Notes: generated from the sequence alone by a model not told the origin. Counted from the first letter of the stretch, positions 1 to 11,690 are shown. The stretch is 64,000 nucleotides of DNA from Bemisia tabaci (GCF_918797505.1 NC_092798.1:12661501-12725500); one strand, 5' to 3'. Translations and numbers: made by a program.

Positions 1-750
1 TTTTGTTAAAGAGTTGACTTCTCATTGTATGATTCGTTTGCTTAGGGAAATTTTGAAGAGAGAATATGTTGTACAGTGCTTCGATTCACTCCTCGTCCTG
101 AAGACAGTTTCGTTTCTTTTTGGTAGAAAAAATGGCCCGCAGAGTCAGGCGTGGACTTCATTTTCTCCCTCACTTTTCTGACGTTATTAAAAACCTCTTT
201 AATGAAAGGTTAGCACGGGTGACTTTAGCTCAGTTCAAAAACAACCCTTGAAGTTTTCTTCAGCCTTGTTTCACGTCGTTTTGTTGTTGTTTTTTGTACC
301 TTCATCGCCTCAAATCGGATATGCATTTTTTAATAAAAATAAGACCTGCCTGTGCTTAAACATTTTGGGAAAGATTGCGTGATGACATCACAGATTTACG
401 CCACACGCAAGGAGTACCATATCGAGCGAGGAAGAAACCAAAAAACTGGTATTCTCAAATGATTTTGATGAGAGGTACAGGTTTTTTGTATAGAATAGGA
501 GAAGACTTCACCAGTGCATAGGATGGATCGGGTTTTGTGCTTTTAATGGATTTGCAGGCGACAGGTTTCACAGTTTTTGAAAATACAAATTCAAACATGC
601 ACACTCTGAAACGCGACTACGTGAAGTGATGACGCAACGGGCTGAAAAGCGGGGAGGCGTGATCATATTCAAAGATTGGTGAAATCATTCGAGTTAATCA
701 AATTGTGCGGGTATGCAAAATCGCATTTTTTTTTTAAAAAAATAGCATTA
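1..750. other. Unassigned DNA
   Basis: AT-rich, no ORF above background, no repeat family match, no convincing splice-bounded exon. Confidence 0.5.
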
Positions 751-1169
751 CACTGAAAAAAATTCTCGGCGTTTTTACCACGGTCCGCTGGCACCTTTAG
801 CATCTCACTTTTTTTTACCAATTATTTGTAATTTTTCCAAGACAGACTGGTAAGCTTACCTCACCTAAAAACCGGTATTTTTACTGTTTTTTCAGGTAAG
901 AATACCACTGTTATTGGTAATCAATTCCCGGTAACTTTGTCATTTTATCTCGGTAATTCTACCACAGTCGATAAAAAATATTGGCGTTTTTACCAAGGTC
1001 CAGTAAAATCACCGAGAAAGTTCAATAATTTTACCGAGATTTCTCGGTAAAATTACCAATTCCACAAATGGTAATTTTAGCAAGAAAAAACTGGGATCAA
1101 ATAGAGCCCTAAATTCTTGGTAATTTTACCCTTTTCTTAGTAAATACACCGAGATTTTTTTTTTCAGTG
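751..1169. mobile_element. CACTG-ended MITE with GGTAA/TTACC repeats, copy 1
   Basis: Termini CACTGAAAAAAATTCTCGG and a T-rich end ...TTTCAGTG, flanked by TA on both sides (2-bp duplication). The interior is filled with GGTAA / TTACC and TCGGTAA motifs in both orientations. A shorter second copy lies at 42261-42604. No coding capacity. Confidence 0.75.
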
Positions 1170-1185
1170 TAGAGGAGTTAGAATT

Positions 1186-1310
1186 TGTCGCTCTTTTGAC
1201 GTAAGGGCGTCTCTCTATTTTCACACGATCCATAGAAAGCGTAGAGTTATGCGGATATCAGGGGTCACATGGAAATTGAGGTACGACCTTACGTCAGAGG
1301 AGTAGCGAAA
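1186..1310. repeat. 120-bp palindromic MITE (CTGACGTAAGGGCG family), copy 1
   Basis: An inverted repeat of GTCGCTC...GACGTAAGGGCG against ...CGACCTTACGTCAGAGGAG, with a core resembling ATCAGGGGTCACATGG. The same family occurs at 14168-14290, 20327-20446, 27865-27995 and 63176-63296. Confidence 0.6.
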
Positions 1311-2789
1311 GAATTATTGTGGCCGTTCACGGTAAATGGGTCCTACTTCATAAAACCTTAACATTAAGTCAATCATTGATACCAGGGTATATAGGATTTT
1401 TGTTGATAGACATTTTGGGAGAAAGCGTCAGAAAGTATCTAGGATTTTGGCAGTCTCAAGTCTTACAGTTCAAAATGCATAGTTTCAAGATAAAGTTTTC
1501 TGATCGTGTTTCCAGGATGTAAAATTATCAGATTATAAAGAAACTATACGCACTTTTTTTACACTTAATTCGCTAAATCGTGAGCACATTATTCTTTTGG
1601 ACATTTTAAAGATATCCTCGCCGAATCCTCAAAATCTGATTTCTCATACCACATCTAATTCGATCAGTGTGCCGAGGGGAGTTTTAGTGGTCTGATTCTT
1701 GTCCTGAAGCGAAAGTGAAAATCAGTTATTATTCCTGTCGAGAGAAAGAACATATTTCACAACTTGATTGGCCATGTGGTCGTCTAAAGTCCTCCCTTAA
1801 CCGGCCAACCCCCCGAACGGAGCACGAGAATACTCTGGTTTCTGTATTGAACAATTATTGGCTGAGTCATGAAAGAATGATCTCATATGTTAATAGGCAA
1901 ATCTTATGTATGAAATGTCGCCTGATAACGTCACAAAGCGGTCAGTTTTTTCACTCTTAGATCTATTTTTCTCCAATTTCCCATAAATGTAAAACATTTC
2001 AAAGTATACTTTCAACTCAGCTTATCAGATACTTCCAAAAGAATCAATGATCTCACGTTAAAATTCTGTCTAGTAATGAAAAACTTTGCATTTTGAGCTC
2101 TGAAAAAATTTTGAGACTAAAATGCAGGAAAAATGATATAAATATTGCTATGTTTCGTTGAAATGCGTCAATGTTAACACATATGAGCGATTGAGTAGGC
2201 TTCATTTTTAGGCTCAAAGACATACCCTGTCTGCAATATTATGTGCACGCAAGTTATATTCCCATGAATCGGTGATCATTTTTTAGTTGGAGTCACCAAT
2301 TCCCATTACACTTGTCGTAATAGAGCCCCGAACTTCAGCTAAAATTTTCTAGGAATCATCAAAACGCAAATCCGATACGCCTTGATTAGAATTGACACGA
2401 ATAAATTGAAAATTCGACTCGGTAGAACAAAAAAATACGAACATTTTCTCGGGAAAAATGTTCAACGAGCGCAAAAAACTGAAAAATGTGATCCGGTTCT
2501 CCTCCATATGGTCGTATCTTTTTTCTTTTTATTCTTGATCCTCAGGCGAAAGTTATATGTATATTGTGTGATAATCACGGAGGATGGATTTCATCGCATG
2601 AATATGGACATGGATTTTACTCTATTCATGATTGCAGCATTGCTCATTTACTCCAAACATGCTATGGAAAGAGGGAACACGAACATGGAACTTTTAGTTC
2701 GTATAATTTAAATATTAAAACAATCAAAATCTCAGAGTGCAACTCTTAAATCGCGTAAAATATATTTTTGCCCACTCAAAAAATATGAA
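1311..2789. other. Unassigned DNA
   Basis: Short chance ORFs only (longest 109 codons at 2382-2711, with AT-driven composition). No homology or splice support seen. Confidence 0.5.
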
Positions 2790-3540
2790 TCACAGGGAGC
2801 ATTTTTGCCTTCGTTTCACCATGATGGGATACACTTCTCATGCGTTGAAATAGTTTCATAACCGCTCAAAATGAAGGCGGAAAACATTCTGTAACTCACG
2901 TGATACAACTTTCACTAGCTCAGAGTGTTTCTGCCAGTCTCTAAACATGGTGATCAAAATGAGCTCTCAATGTGCATCGAAATAATTGCTTAAACGGTTA
3001 AAATGTATCCAAAAACGCGTTTTAGCTCACGAGGAACAACGTGCTTTTGCAAAAAGCGCCTTCGGCTGATTTTCTATCAGGCGAGCATATTTTGACTTTA
3101 CGCATCGATATAGTTGCTTAACCGTTCAAAATGAAGGCGAGACGAGCCCTTTCGGTCACGTGGAACAACAACTCCGAGCAATTAGAGCGCGTTTGCCTTC
3201 GCTTTGACATTATGCGCAAGAACAGCTCTCGTGCGTTAACACTGAAAAAAAGTTACAGGCTTTATAGATATACCGTCCGTTCTGGGCTCAGAGGCCGAAA
3301 GTTCCGGGTACTGGAGCCGTAGCTTTGACTGCTCCGCGTGCTAAACCCGGAGCTCTCGGCCTCTGAGCCCGGAACATGGACGGTATGCCTATATAACCCG
3401 TCAGTATAGTTTCCACGGCCGGAGTTTTTTTTCAGTGTTGGAATAGTTGCCTAGGCGTCCAAAATGAAGGCAAGACACGTCTGAGACTTAACCACGCTCT
3501 TCAAATTCTGTGGGCACTTTTGTCTTGTTTCAATATGGTA
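2790..3540. repeat. Degenerate tandem repeat, about 130-bp unit, 4 units
   Basis: The phrase GTTGCTTAACCGTTCAAAATG (or a variant) recurs near 2849, 2985, 3112 and 3445. The last gap is about 130 bp once the 198-bp MITE at 3240-3437 is removed. Each unit also carries CACGTGGAACAAC-like and GCCTTCGTTT-like parts. One frame through unit 3 is open for 63 codons, but there is no sign of a gene. Confidence 0.5.
3240..3437. mobile_element. CACTG-ended MITE with long GC-rich hairpin
   Basis: Ends CACTGAAAAAAA / TTTTTTTTCAGTG. The interior is an inverted repeat (GGGCTCAGAGGCCGAAAG against CTCGGCCTCTGAGCCCGG) with CCGGGTA-like pieces. It interrupts the fourth unit of the surrounding tandem repeat. Confidence 0.6.
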
Positions 3541-3871
3541 AGCAAAAACTGCTCTTGGATTACGGAAGGTCCTATCGATCTGAACACAAACCGAAGTGGC
3601 AAAAAGATTGACAGCGAAGCCTCTTGGCTGAAAGTTTCAGCCTGAAACAAGGGATAACGAGATACGTTTAGTGACAAACAAGAAAGGACAGGAGGCGTTC
3701 CATGACGCCAATTGACCCTCTAACGATGAAGCCCTGTCAAACTGTCTATCCCTATGAGGACCTCATTGACATGTTCTCACGCTTTCCTAATTCGCGGGGT
3801 CTTCCGAAAGCTCCTGTTACAGGACATTGACTTTTCAGGAAAGGTTGCAAAGTATATATTAGTAATGAGAT

Positions 3872-4301
3872 AGGTCAGTTGTGCTGGTCACAGAATCGTG
3901 TTTTGGTGATTGATCCTTGTAGATTAGCGAAAAATAATAAGATTTATCTAAATAGCAACTTTCTACGTTCAATATTAGCCGATATATCGCTCTTCGAAAA
4001 GTCGGGCTTTTGACGTCATCCACGGTGAAAATGACACCCTTGGTTTCTTCCACCTTGCTTTCATCTGAGTTTCACGTTGAACAACCAGTGTCAATGTGTG
4101 TCACATCGTCTAATGAAAAGTGAAGGAAATCAGGGGTGTCACTACTGCGGTGGATGACGTCAGAAACTCGAAATTTCGAAGGGAGATATCCCGGTTAAAA
4201 TTGAACGTAAAAAGTTGCTGTTTGGACGGATCTTATTATTTTAAGCTGATCTACAAGATCCAAGCATCAAAACACAATTCTGTGACCGGCGCAACTGACC
4301 C
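3872..4301. repeat. Palindromic MITE (GGTCAGTTGYGCTGGTCAC family), copy 1
   Basis: The left end GGTCAGTTGTGCTGGTCACA mirrors the right end TGTGACCGGCGCAACTGACC. The arms contain GATGACGTCA-type sites and GATATATCG / GATATCCCGG boxes. Related copies are at about 48830-49222 and, split by other insertions, at about 38190-38900. Short ORFs here are hairpin shadows. Confidence 0.65.
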
Positions 4302-4490
4302 ATTCTTCCTGCGATAATGATGTGAAGTAAAATTTATAAAGTGGTAGGATAGTCCACACTATTCTGCGGGTAGAACAAGACCATAAAATCCAAAAAATGT
4401 GAGCTTTAATGGATATCAGTGTAAGACTGTGGCAATGGAGGGGGGGGGGACTAGTTTCGGGAGTTTTATTGTAATCGAATGTTGCAGTGT

Positions 4491-4513
4491 AGGTATGGGT
4501 ATGGGTATGGGTA
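4491..4513. repeat. (GGTATG)n microsatellite
   Basis: Three to four copies of GGTATG next to a G-run at 4441-4449. Simple repeat. Confidence 0.8.
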
Positions 4514-5500
4514 TAATGATAAAACTACTCACTGAATGAACGTTCTCGTGATTGAAAATGGCTAATGTCTTCTTACCTGTAAAAATGAAAAAAAGAATCT
4601 GGTTGGTGATTTGGAAACGATGCAATCGCACAATACTTGGAAATGCAACCACATATCATGCCAATCAAAAGAAATATGAATAGATTACTAAAGTTGCACA
4701 ATAATTTTTGCAGCCCTGCAAGTTTTGTGAAGCATTTTACCAAAGACCTATTGGACCGATTTTATCAGAAAGGAACCAACCCACATAAAGGTGAAGCTGA
4801 GGAAGAAAAAAGTTGAAAGTTGTATTCCTCCACACTTAATGTGCAAAGTAAAATTTAATTGCTCTTTTTACAATTAATTTTTTTTTGTACTTTAAGTTTT
4901 TGGCAGGAGAAAATATACAACTAGAGGGACTCAAAAACATTCTTGACTCGATTTTTTCGAAAACGTGGATTGGTTCCTTTCTGATGGACTCGGTCCTATT
5001 CAATTATCAGAAGTAATCAGAGTTCGTAAAAATCTGAAATGAAAAGGCTACATTTCAAAAATTAACCTCGACCCCTTTTCAGGGAGCAAGGCAGGGCGTA
5101 AAATAACACGTGGTGTTCCGGTTTGATTGCCGGATGATCCCGCCAAAGCGGGGATGAGGATCACTGCCGAAGGGATTTCTCCGGGGCACGGGGCTTGCGT
5201 TGGTCCGTAAAACCAGGCTTAAAGCGGGGGAAAAATCTGGCGATTTAACATTCCACCGCGGAGGTTCGTTTTCTTTATTGTTTCAACGGCGAGGATTACG
5301 GGCGCTTGTTCGTTCAGATTTGTTTCCGTGTAATAAAAGGCGGGAAGGAAGTTAAAAAAATTGGGGTCGAGTCTTTTAATTTTACATTCTTCCGCGTTGG
5401 AGGGATCCCTCATTGTAGCCTCCGCCACCATTCAACGGAGATTCTCTCCCTTGGAAAATTGAAGGCCAGCTTGACATTTCTATCAACGAAAGTCGCATTC
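4514..5500. other. Unassigned DNA
   Basis: Nothing recognised apart from a GC-richer stretch near 5100-5250 (CCGCCAAAGCGGGGATGAGG) with no coding support. Confidence 0.45.
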
Positions 5501-5747
5501 TACAGGGTGATCCAAAAGTCCCTCACCATTTTCCTATGACCCTCGCCCCTTGTTGGTCCCTTCCCTGGCACCTTGGTTCTTGTCCCTTTTCAGGGCGGAT
5601 CCCTTAATATTTTGGAGGTTCCAAAGCTTCGTTGCTTTTGACATAAAAGCATTCACAAACCTTCAAGTCTCTACCTAAACTTGTTCGAGAGTTACAGGGA
5701 TGGTGCCTGGTGTTGCTGGTTCGGGAATTTTGGATCCACTTGTGAAG
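5501..5747. repeat. MITE with mariner-like ends (ACAGGGTGATCCAAAAGTCC)
   Basis: The left end ACAGGGTGATCCAAAAGTCC resembles Tc1/mariner inverted repeats, and the right end contains TTTTGGATCCACTTGTG. Related copies: 11691-11911 and 30653-30876, which keep better right ends (ACTTTTGGATCACCCTGTG). Confidence 0.5.
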
Positions 5748-5784
5748 AAGGGTAGAATCTATTCTATTCAACAAACAAATCCTG

Positions 5785-6015
5785 CACTGGAAAAAAAACA
5801 CATTGTATCTAGAGTCCGGACTCTTGAAAACATTGACAAGAAAAAATACTCTTGATTCAATCAGATTTTTGCTTAATAAATCAAAAGGAAATCCGCTCAA
5901 ATTAAGAGGCTTGGTTCTTGATTTAAGTAAAAATCCGATTGAATCAAGATTATTTTTTCTTGTCGATGTTTTTAAGAGTCTGGACTCTAGATCCAATGTG
6001 TTTTTTTTCCCAGTG
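5785..6015. mobile_element. 231-bp palindromic CACTGG MITE, copy 1
   Basis: Almost perfect hairpin: CACTGGAAAAAAAA ... CCCAGTG, with TG on both sides (2-bp duplication). Arms contain ACAAGAAAAAATACTCTTGA and its complement, then AATCAAGAACCAAGCCTCTT. Copies at 8382-8612, 12106-12339 and 19760-19987. The CACTG ends and 2-bp duplication suggest a CACTA-type transposase. Confidence 0.8.
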
Positions 6016-7169
6016 TGTCGAGGCTTCAGTTGAAATTTGCAAGACACATGTCGCAGGCAAATAGTAAAATCAGCCATATTGTCAAATACCTCGGCAAATA
6101 GTCAAATATTCTAACCTAGATTGAAATTCTGATTCTTTTCCTAATTTCAGACAAAATAATTCATTGCTCCTGCAAGAAAAAATTCCCAGTAAAAATGCAC
6201 ACGATAGTATTTTAAACAATTTTCAGCTCCTGAAGAGACACTGATCTTGAAATTTTCAGCATGTCGTAAAATACAGAATTTTTGGAATTTCAAAATTTAA
6301 AAATATGATAAGCAATTGAAGAGGAAGAGACAAAAAGAGTTCGTAGATTTGATGAGTTATTTTTCCAAAAATAGTGAAAAAACGTGAGCTATTCGCCATA
6401 AATTCACAAAATTTTGTAGACCGTCAAAATTTGACTATCTGCCTAGGCATATGACAAAATGCCTGATTTTACTATTTGCCTGCCACAGACATACATTTCC
6501 AAAAACACAGTGCTGGGGCCCCAGTTTGCGTGTTGGATTCAGAAAAGTTCCCAGACAAAGGCACGCAAATAAATTTCGAAATTTCCAAATCCACACTCGC
6601 AAATTTTACATACTCCACAAGACGGTTGAGAGCTTCAAATTGAAAATTTTACAGATTTTCTCCTTTTATTATACGCACAAACAAGAAAATTTTAGACAAG
6701 AACCGCACAATCATAGTCATGTAAAAAATTGACTTGTATGAGTTAATTTCAGAACTTTGAAATAGTGTTCCGTTCCTCTATGACCCGAAAACATCAGGAC
6801 TCGAAAGAACTTCATTTGCCCTCATGCTACAGTGTCATTTAATTCAATATCCTGGTCAATTGACCCAATCATTAAACGAACAGAATCTGAAATATTCGGA
6901 CAGAGTTCAATAGATCCACAACAAGTTATGTGAATTTTGTGCCAAGATAAAGATATTTGAAGTTTTATACCTTTGTAAGCTCATTGTTAGATATTAAATT
7001 TAACGACTATTCTCACTCTCAAAATATTGTTTTCGCCTTCATCGATCTATTCATGTGAAATGTCCCTTTTGACAACTTTTTATCTCATGATGCACGAGTT
7101 TCAAGTTGTGACTTTGAATATCATTCTTAATCAACGTTTTGACCGACAAACAAAGACTTACGTGGATAA
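6016..7169. other. Unassigned DNA
   Basis: AT-rich and featureless to me; CAAATAGTCAAAT/GTCAAATA words recur around 6060-6110 and 6430-6470, perhaps a worn inverted repeat. Confidence 0.4.
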
Positions 7170-7335
7170 AACGCCTGACGGCCTCAATGCAACTATTCGA
7201 GCTCCACGAATGTCCATGTTGCATGTTTAAAATTAAAGGCGCTCCGGAAACCGTAATGCACATGCCTGGATGCAACTATTCGTTTTCTGCTGATGTTTGT
7301 GCTGCATACTCAAAACATTGAAGGCGTTCTAGTTG
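7170..7335. repeat. Repeat with TGGATGCAACTATTCG / TTGAAGGCG motif
   Basis: Contains GCCTGGATGCAACTATTCG ... CATTGAAGGCGTT, shared with 18390-18555 (GCCTGGATGCAATTATTCG ... TTGAAGGCGTT) and, in shorter form, 35140-35205. Arms repeat CAATGCAACTATTCGAGCTC in reverse order, suggesting a palindromic MITE. Confidence 0.45.
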
Positions 7336-8127
7336 GACCCAGTTTAAGAGTAATGCGCCATTTCATATCAAATTTGAACGAGGAAAAAAAGGCTTGTTAT
7401 TTTATTCCACCACGAGATTCAATTTTCAATTCGAAATGTAAGACTCTTAACGTTCAAGATTATTTTTTCACGACTTTACAGTTTCAACAGGAGAAAATTT
7501 ACGACTAGTTGAATAAAAAACTTCTCTCGATTCATTTTCAGTTCAAGAAAACAACTTTTGAAGTTTTACTCTACCACCAGACTTAATTTTCAATTCAAAA
7601 TGTAAGACTCATAACGTTCAAGATCATTTTTTTTCAACTTAAAATTTTCGATAGGAGAACATTTACGACTAGTTTAATCAGAAACTTCTCTTGATTCTTT
7701 TTTGCCCCCCCCCTCTCCAACATGCGACTTGATGCGTTTCTGTTAATCGCGGTACATTCCTGACATTTTAAGCCCCCTCGATAGCGTGCCGTGATGGCTT
7801 AGTAAGCATGGTGTGTGTGCTGCACCGGTGATGACCAGTTGTCGCGGTGGCCTGTGACCATATACGCGAAGCTAGACTCGCCAGTTCGCGGAATAACCAC
7901 CGTCGCAGGCAGCGAAGTTGCAAGCTGGGTACTATGCCTGGAATAGTAAAGGAGAGAACAAATTACCCGTGTGGCTGCTCTGCTTGCATATTGGCGCACA
8001 TAGCGCCACGCCGAGCGCATTTCAATGCTCCTTCTTTCACGCCGTCCACAGGGTTGCCAATCGAGAGATTCCTTTGGTTCGTGGTTGGCGTATTCGCGCG
8101 ATCACTTAGATCCCCTGAAGAGTTAGA
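7336..8127. other. Unassigned, with a GC-rich block at 7780-8125
   Basis: 7400-7700 holds two direct copies of about 190 bp (TCAATTTTCAATTCGAAATGT, then AAGACTCTTAACGTTCAAGA). The GC-rich block begins GTGCCGTGATGGCTTAGTAA and could be a short interspersed element, but no clear A/B box pair is visible. Both strands are open in several frames because of GC content. Confidence 0.35.
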
Positions 8128-8618
8128 CTGCCATGCTAAGGAAGAACGCCGCGCCGTATGAACATTGTAGAGTTGCCAAATTTTCTTCGATAACATGTTT
8201 ATTTTTGAGGAAAATTGCGGATATTTTTCCCAGAAAATTTCAGACTTTTCAGATCGAATGACAAGCAAAATTACCTGAGAAATTGGAAGAAAAATATTAG
8301 CAAATATCCTTGAAAATTAGTGATTTGCCGAAGAAAATTTGGCAATACCTGAGGGCTTATACGGCGTTTTTCCTTAGCACGCACTGGAAAAAAAAAAACA
8401 CACTGTATCTAGGGTCCAGTTTCTTAAAAAAATCGACAAGAAAAAATACTCTTAATTCAATCAGATTTAAGCTTAAATCAAGAACCAAGCCTCTTAATTT
8501 GAGCGGATTTCCTTTCGATTTCAGCTTAAATCTGATTGAATCAAGAGCATTTTTTCTTGTCAATGTTTTCAAGAGTCTGGACTCTAGATCCAATGTGTTT
8601 TTTTTTCCAGTGCGGCAG
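8128..8618. mobile_element. CTGCCGTGCTAAGG-ended MITE, copy 1, interrupted
   Basis: Left end CTGCCATGCTAAGGAAGAAC, right end CTTAGCACG...CGGCAG. The last six bases are displaced by the CACTGG MITE at 8382-8612. Other copies: 17780-18026, 24579-24830, 59073-59326, about 61780-62025 and about 63389-63636. Confidence 0.75.
8382..8612. mobile_element. 231-bp palindromic CACTGG MITE, copy 2, nested
   Basis: Same family as 5785-6015. It is inserted in the right terminal repeat of the MITE at 8128-8618: the host sequence AGCACGGCAG is split into AGCACG ... CGGCAG, which shows a clean 2-bp CG duplication. Confidence 0.85.
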
Positions 8619-9544
8619 TTGAGTCCCTTTATACCGGGAATTGCGCCATCTTGGGTCCCGGATGTCACGAACGGTAGGAAGTCGTCACCTTTCGGTCAAA
8701 GCATCACAAGCGCCTCGCGACGTATTAAAATTTCCACACCCCATTTTATTTTTTACAGATAAATTTTGCAACTAAGCTGTCCGAAAATTTCACTGAATTT
8801 TCTTTGACCTTCCTAAAAAATTCAGTGAAGTTTTCAGACGGATTCAACCAACAATTTCTCGGTAAAAGAATGGAATGATGGCGGAAATGTCGGAACTTCG
8901 CATGGCGCTTGTGATGCTTTGGCCGCAAGGTAACGAAGAACTATTCGTTCAATAAATAGTAATCTTTATTATTTCGCTCATCTTTATCATAATTATAAGG
9001 ATTTTTAGGAACTTTTGAAAAGGCTCCCGAGGGATTTGAACTCCATCAACATTTTTTTTTAACCATTCGTGACTGCTTTGAATGACATTGTCTCTCCTTT
9101 CCTATTTTTTTTAAAACATTTGATACCGATACGCAGGCAGACATGCAAGTCTGTGATGTATAGACGAGGTTACTCGAAAGTTTGACAGTCCTCGTCTCTC
9201 CGTGGCACAAGAAAAAATGCTAATCATCCGAGGAGTTGAATAGTAATGTAAAGTTCAAGGACTTATAAGTAGATTTGCGAAAGATCCACAAATGGGTTCG
9301 TTGCAATTAAAAGAAATAGAAAACTGAATACGTTTTTAACTGCACAAATGTACGAAAATCACGTCGAGCACATTTAAAATGTCTTACACGGATTCATCGA
9401 CATGCTAAATAGGGAGAGTATAGGTATTCCTGTCTTTTCAGTACAGAGAGGCTGTGTCACCTATTGATTGGTCTATGGGTTTTAGACTGACACTGTCTTA
9501 TACGGCCGAAAATGGATAAAAAACGCCCCTGTAGGTCAATAAGC
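8619..9544. other. Unassigned DNA
   Basis: A palindromic piece near 8770-8850 (AATTTCACTGAATTTTCTTT / AAAAAATTCAGTGAAGTTTT). Otherwise nothing recognised. Confidence 0.4.
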
Positions 9545-10189
9545 AGGGCCGGATTTACGTACTTGCCGCCCATGGGCCGCCTGTATTTCGCCACCCCCTT
9601 CTCATTCGTCCTGAAACTTTAATAAAAACCATCAAGTGAGGGAGGGAGCGGGTTGCATAAGACACGTTTACTCGTGTTGGACACATTTTTTGCAAAAAAA
9701 TGTGCAAAACATAAATGTGGTTTGATAATTTTAACTTCCGCTGCCGCGCCGCGCTGACCGCACTGTATTTGGCGCAATGCGTGAAGTATTCATGCACTCT
9801 TGTAGGCGCTATGCGTTTCTCACCGACCGCTGCTGACCGCACCGTGTTTGACGCAATGCGTGAAGTATTCACGCAGTCTCGTAGGCGCTAATATGTGTAA
9901 CGCGCCGACCGCCGCGCCGAGGGCTTTTCCTTTCAATCTCACAAGGGGAGTCTACGAAGTGACATCCTGGGATTGGGTTCATTTTGCTTGTACATGAAGA
10001 AGAGACAAATCTAAGGTTGACGTATTTTTTTTTAGCCGCCAACTCCCAACCGTTCTCGAGATATCGATTTTTAAAGTTACGATTTTTGCACGTTTCCGCG
10101 CGGAGTTCCGGCGAGTCAACTGAGCGCCGGCAAGCTGCACGAAGCGTGTTTCCTATCAGCGCTGCAGACCGGCCATTCCTATCAACAGC

Positions 10190-10258
10190 TCCGTGGCCGA
10201 GTGGTAGAGTGTTCGCCTGCAGTTCCATTGATCGCGGGTTCGAATCCCGCTCCGTGCC
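10190..10258 (+). other. tRNA-Cys-like sequence, left arm
   Basis: A box-like TGGCCGAGTGGTAGAG, anticodon region CCTGCAGT (GCA, Cys) and a perfect T arm with GCGGGTTCGAATCCCGC. The 5' half of the acceptor stem does not pair with the 3' TCCGTGCC, so it is probably not a functional tRNA; internal pol III promoter boxes are intact. Confidence 0.5.
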
Positions 10259-10674
10259 GTAGCTTTTAGGGTACGCCGCAATGCGTTTTTACAAGTTTTC
10301 TTTATTTTTATCACACACCAAGGGGTCCGCCCCCTGGCCACTGCGCGGCCCAACCCCCGGGGCGAAAAGGCGCGCTTCGCGGCGAGCGAAATCATCGAAA
10401 TCGACCGTTGACGGTTACTGGGTAAATAATTTTAATTGAATGATAAAATGATGTTTCAAATAAAAATTTCCCACCACACAATATTCTTAATGACTTTTTC
10501 CTTACTCTGAATTTGCAACCGTCAACGGTCGATTTCGATGATTTCGCTCGCCGCGAAGCGCGCCTTTTCGCCCCGGGGGTTGGGCCGCGTAGCGGCCAGG
10601 GGGCGGACCCCTTGCTGTGTGATAAAAATAAAGAAAACTTGTAAAAACGCATTGCGGCGTACCCTAAAAGTTAC

Positions 10675-10746
10675 GGCACGGAGCGGGATTCGAACCCGCG
10701 AACAGTGGAACTGCAGGCGAACACTCTACCACTCGGCCACGGAGCT
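10675..10746 (-). other. tRNA-Cys-like sequence, right arm
   Basis: Mirror of 10190-10258 with two to three base changes in the anticodon 3' stem. The same A box, GCA anticodon and T arm are present, with the same unpaired acceptor stem. Confidence 0.5.
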
Positions 10747-11690
10747 GTTGATGGGGATGACCGGTCTGCAGCGCTGATAGGAAACACGCTTCGTGCAGCT
10801 TGCCGGCGCTCAGTTGACTCGCCGGAACTCCGCGCGGAAACGTGCAAAAATCGTAACTTTAAAAATCGATATCTCGAGAACGGTTGGGAGTTGGCGGCTA
10901 AAAAAAAATACGTCAACCTTAGATTTGTCTCTTCTTCATGTACAAGCAAAATGAACCCAATCCCAGGATGTCACTTCGTAGACTCCCCTTGTCAGTCCTC
11001 GTCATCATTTCACTCTGGGCCGCGCCGTTCCAGGCCAAATTGGGTGCTTGGTTTCTCTCAACTCGACTAATTAAAGGAGCTGCCTCTTGTATCGCCGAAA
11101 GACGACAAAATTAGAAATTACTAAACTCTCAGGAAATGAGAGATTTCGTCTCCTCTTCTCGTTTGCAATTTTTTTCTGAATCCGATTTTTTATACCTACG
11201 TTTAAAAAAAAGTCAAAATTTGCCGCCATGGGCCGTGGCCCATGTGGCCACCCCCTAAATCCAGCCTTGTCAAGAAGCATTCAGGAAGCTTATGTCAACC
11301 CTCTCGCGATAAAATGCATCATATGTACTATTATCAACCCTCTGTATTTGGGACAGCGTAAATATAATCGTTTTGCTCAGATCATCATGTTATTACGACT
11401 TAAAATTAGCCCTGAAGTTTTCCTTCTATAAGATAATTTCATTTTTTATCAGATATCTCATAATTATTTCACTGATATCTTCCAGAATTAATTCAACAGC
11501 TGGATGAAGTTCACCATCTTGTTTGTTTACTTACGGTCGTGAGAGCACTATATCGGCCTATTTTTCGCTCATAAATGGTCATACACTGATGGAAAAGAGT
11601 GTTGCAATGGACAAAATATGTAACAGAATACCGGACGGCAACCGTCGAAGGACCCTGCAGTCAGTCAATCATTCTCATCCCTTACTCCAC

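Larger units (their letters stand above)
9945..10995. mobile_element. Fold-back element with a tRNA-like sequence in each arm
   Basis: About 475-bp arms (CAAGGGGAGTCTACGAAGTG ... mirrored by CACTTCGTAGACTCCCCTTG) around a spacer of about 100 bp at 10415-10515. Arm identity is high: two mirrored ORFs differ by only a few residues. Flanking TCA on each side, and the intact host sequence in the copy at 37433-38163, fit a 3-bp duplication. The arms read identically, so the mirrored ORFs here are not genes. Confidence 0.8.
9545..11275. mobile_element. GGCCGGATT-ended element, copy 1, carrying a fold-back insertion
   Basis: Left part GGCCGGATTTACGTACTTGC and right part CATGTGGCCACCCCCTAAAT, then CC. 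The uninterrupted sister copy, in reverse orientation, is 37433-38163. The join CTCA|TCAGTCCTCGTC shows that 9945-10995 was inserted into it. GCGCAATGCGTGAAGTATTC occurs twice near 9775 and 9850, a small internal duplication. Confidence 0.65.

Noticed and set aside
5604..6077. 157-codon ORF on the minus strand
   Set aside because: It runs through the mariner-like-ended MITE and the CACTGG hairpin; the same peptide pieces recur at all four hairpin copies in both directions.
10190..10258. Functional tRNA-Cys gene
   Set aside because: The acceptor stem cannot form and the sequence lies in a repeated fold-back element, so it is listed only as tRNA-like.
9869..11070. Pairs of similar ORFs of 79-121 codons on both strands
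   Set aside because: They are mirror images produced by the fold-back arms, crossing the tRNA-like sequence.
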